64,000 bases of DNA from PALSA-1006 sp964571195 (GTDB taxonomy: Bacteria > Pseudomonadota > Gammaproteobacteria > Burkholderiales > Gallionellaceae), in assembly GCA_964571195.1 (NCBI GenBank), contig CAZNAD010000006.1:62001-126000 (forward strand). Direction: 5' to 3'. The notes beneath the pieces were generated by a model, which was given only the letters and a program-made list of their open reading frames with translations, was not told the DNA's origin and did no database searches. Both the position numbers and the translations under genes were made by a program. Every line of letters starts with the position of its first letter. Position 1 is the stretch's first letter. Positions 62,496-64,000 of this stretch are shown here, one piece after another.

Positions 62496-64000
62496 TTAAA
62501 AATCATTCTCTATTGGCAATCCTTCCAGATTTTCATTGTCCGCCGCTGAGGGCGGTGATGCCTTCGAGTTAGCTGCGACAACACGCCATGCCGCACGCCC
62601 GTCCGCAGAGGCTTTCTCAAACATGTAGCCAGCGACAACACGTCCTGCATTCCTTTTAAGTAACCACCCGAGTTTTGAACGGTTGATCTCACCACGCTCC
62701 TCAATCGGAAATTCACGCATGGCATCCAGCAAGTCCGGTCCATTTAGCTGCCCTTCTATTGCATATCCAACTGCTTTGCGCACAGTCGTTGGGGTAGAGC
62801 CGAATGCAGATTTCCATGCTGACATTAACCCATGCAAAGTCGCTGCATCAGGGTCCTGCTTCACTTGCTCCAGTAGAGACGTTGCAGGATCAGCATGACC
62901 TAGCCACATCAATGGATAGCGGCAATAGTCAGACCATGAGCCGCTAAAGGTGACAATGCTCTCGGTATTTGTACGGGGTGAACCGGCTTTGCGCCATGCC
63001 AGAATGATTGTCAGTACCGCCGCGACATATTCCGCACGATTGTTACGTACCTTGCTAACCGGCTGGCCCTTATAAGACATGGTGGCAGGCGTGGCACAAC
63101 GCGGATCAACATGGATCGTCAAAACACGACGCAACAGATCACGCACCGGCCCCACGTTATTACCCGATCCGAGAAACAATGTACGCGTGCTGACTGTGGC
63201 CGTCTTACTCACTCCCAAGATGCGATCAGTGATTTTGTCCGCCGTTAACATGCGCTTGATCGTTCCGTGAGGGATCCAATCAGTATCCATATCATCGAAT
63301 TCGATTACAGCCGGATTCGTAAGAAGCAAGGACAGAATGACCTTGGTCGCCTCTTCCGATGTGGTTGGATAGCTCACTTTTGCATTACCGCCGGGCCCTG
63401 CAAACGCCCCAATCAGTTCACACAGAAACGTCTTCCCGCTGCCGAACACAGGGGCGTGCACATGAAACGCCGGAGCATAAGCAAGCGTCGGACGTACCAC
63501 GGCTGTAAGAATGGCAGCGAGTGCAGCAGCCTTGTCCGTGGGAGATACGAAGTGGAACTCTTCCAGTAACACCTCCAACTTACTTAGTGCTGCCTGTGCC
63601 GCTTCCTTTGTGGGTTCAGGGATGACAAACTGGGACGCATCGAACACCCCGAACAATTGAGATGAGGCGTCATAACCCTGATGCGTTATGAGTTCTCCGT
63701 CGGACTCGCGGAAATACGGTTGCCTTACCACCCCCGCCAACACGGGGAGGTGGTTATAGGTATGAGCATCGAACAGAATCCCAACGTGACGTGCGGGTGG
63801 GTCACACGGTATCCAATCCTTTACACGCCCATCATATTTCTCCCATGCAGCAGCTTGCGAAAGTTCATTTGTTAATGCCTGTGCGCTGGTTGGCTGGATG
63901 TTGGGGTCTCCGGTGACAGGATTGGTGGTGACAGACACAATCAGGCCGCCGTACTGAAAATGGTGCCCACGCGCCGCCAACACTTTCTCTGCTGCATTGA
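62496..64000 (-). CDS. primase/helicase-like P-loop ATPase of the element (5' end outside window)
   Basis: At least 500 residues are in the window and the frame stays open to the right edge (the residues before the GTG at 63983 read NAAEKV), so the N-terminus is missing. The visible start AAEKVLAARGHHFQYGGLIVSV resembles the region before the ATPase of phage and plasmid primase-helicases. Walker A is APVFGSGKTFLCELIG and Walker B PAVIEFDDMD, followed by LFLGSGNNVGPVRDLLRRV. It probably acts in replication of the integrated element. It is 193 bases upstream of the integrase on the same strand. Confidence 0.78.
   Translation of the reverse strand, partial: NAAEKVLAARGHHFQYGGLIVSVTTNPVTGDPNIQPTSAQALTNELSQAAAWEKYDGRVKDWIPCDPPARHVGILFDAHTYNHLPVLAGVVRQPYFRESDGELITHQGYDASSQLFGVFDASQFVIPEPTKEAAQAALSKLEVLLEEFHFVSPTDKAAALAAILTAVVRPTLAYAPAFHVHAPVFGSGKTFLCELIGAFAGPGGNAKVSYPTTSEEATKVILSLLLTNPAVIEFDDMDTDWIPHGTIKRMLTADKITDRILGVSKTATVSTRTLFLGSGNNVGPVRDLLRRVLTIHVDPRCATPATMSYKGQPVSKVRNNRAEYVAAVLTIILAWRKAGSPRTNTESIVTFSGSWSDYCRYPLMWLGHADPATSLLEQVKQDPDAATLHGLMSAWKSAFGSTPTTVRKAVGYAIEGQLNGPDLLDAMREFPIEERGEINRSKLGWLLKRNAGRVVAGYMFEKASADGRAAWRVVAANSKASPPSAADNENLEGLPIENDF

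Overview
The window reads as chromosome of a betaproteobacterium. The gene orders rplU-rpmA-obgE-proB, trxA-rho, argD-argF-argG next to rpsT, and nadE followed by a PII gene are typical of that class. The density of Cache/PAS/GGDEF sensors and an RquA homologue suggest the Gallionellaceae/Nitrosomonadales (Sideroxydans- or Gallionella-like iron oxidisers). That family placement is inference from gene content only.

Layout. 1-7.2 kb: tail of an LPS locus (waaF, zinc-finger protein, ilvE), two HD-type c-di-GMP proteins, a MotD-like stator protein and a Cu+ ATPase. 7.3-20.6 kb: a run of large signalling genes (REC-PAS-PAS-GGDEF-EAL, a Cache/PAS kinase, a 2,090-residue hybrid kinase with about eight PAS domains, a REC-GGDEF cyclase, a CheY-like protein). 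20.7-28.8 kb: a compact same-strand cluster that joins a corrinoid methyl-transfer set (ferredoxin-type activator, fused corrinoid protein/UroD methyltransferase, DUF1638 protein) to a kinase with an ethylene-receptor-like membrane domain, a response regulator and a diguanylate cyclase. 28.9-34.6 kb: rmuC, nadE, PII and a Ser/Thr kinase-HDOD-GAF protein. 34.7-36.1 kb: a small accessory patch with a Thr/Ile-rich leader peptide, an attenuator-like terminator, two small genes and hairpin repeats. 36.1-53.5 kb: mostly housekeeping on the minus strand (proB, obgE, rpmA, rplU, rho, trxA, a putative rhodoquinone methyltransferase, yajQ, ppnP, arginine genes, rpsT), then murJ and zapE on plus and an HDOD protein. 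53.5-58.2 kb: lipoproteins including a TPR-CHAT protease-like lipoprotein. 58.38 kb to the right edge: the end of an integrated element whose boundary is a displaced 3' fragment of tRNA-Asn; it carries a tyrosine recombinase, a membrane protein, an unrecognised zinc-ribbon protein and a primase/helicase-like gene that runs off the window.

How it works together. The left half is a c-di-GMP and phosphorelay signalling region. In it, a corrinoid methyltransferase operon is spaced 18 bases from an ETR1-like sensor kinase, and this is the most unusual association I see. The right half is conserved housekeeping followed by an accretion zone at tRNA-Asn-like sequences.
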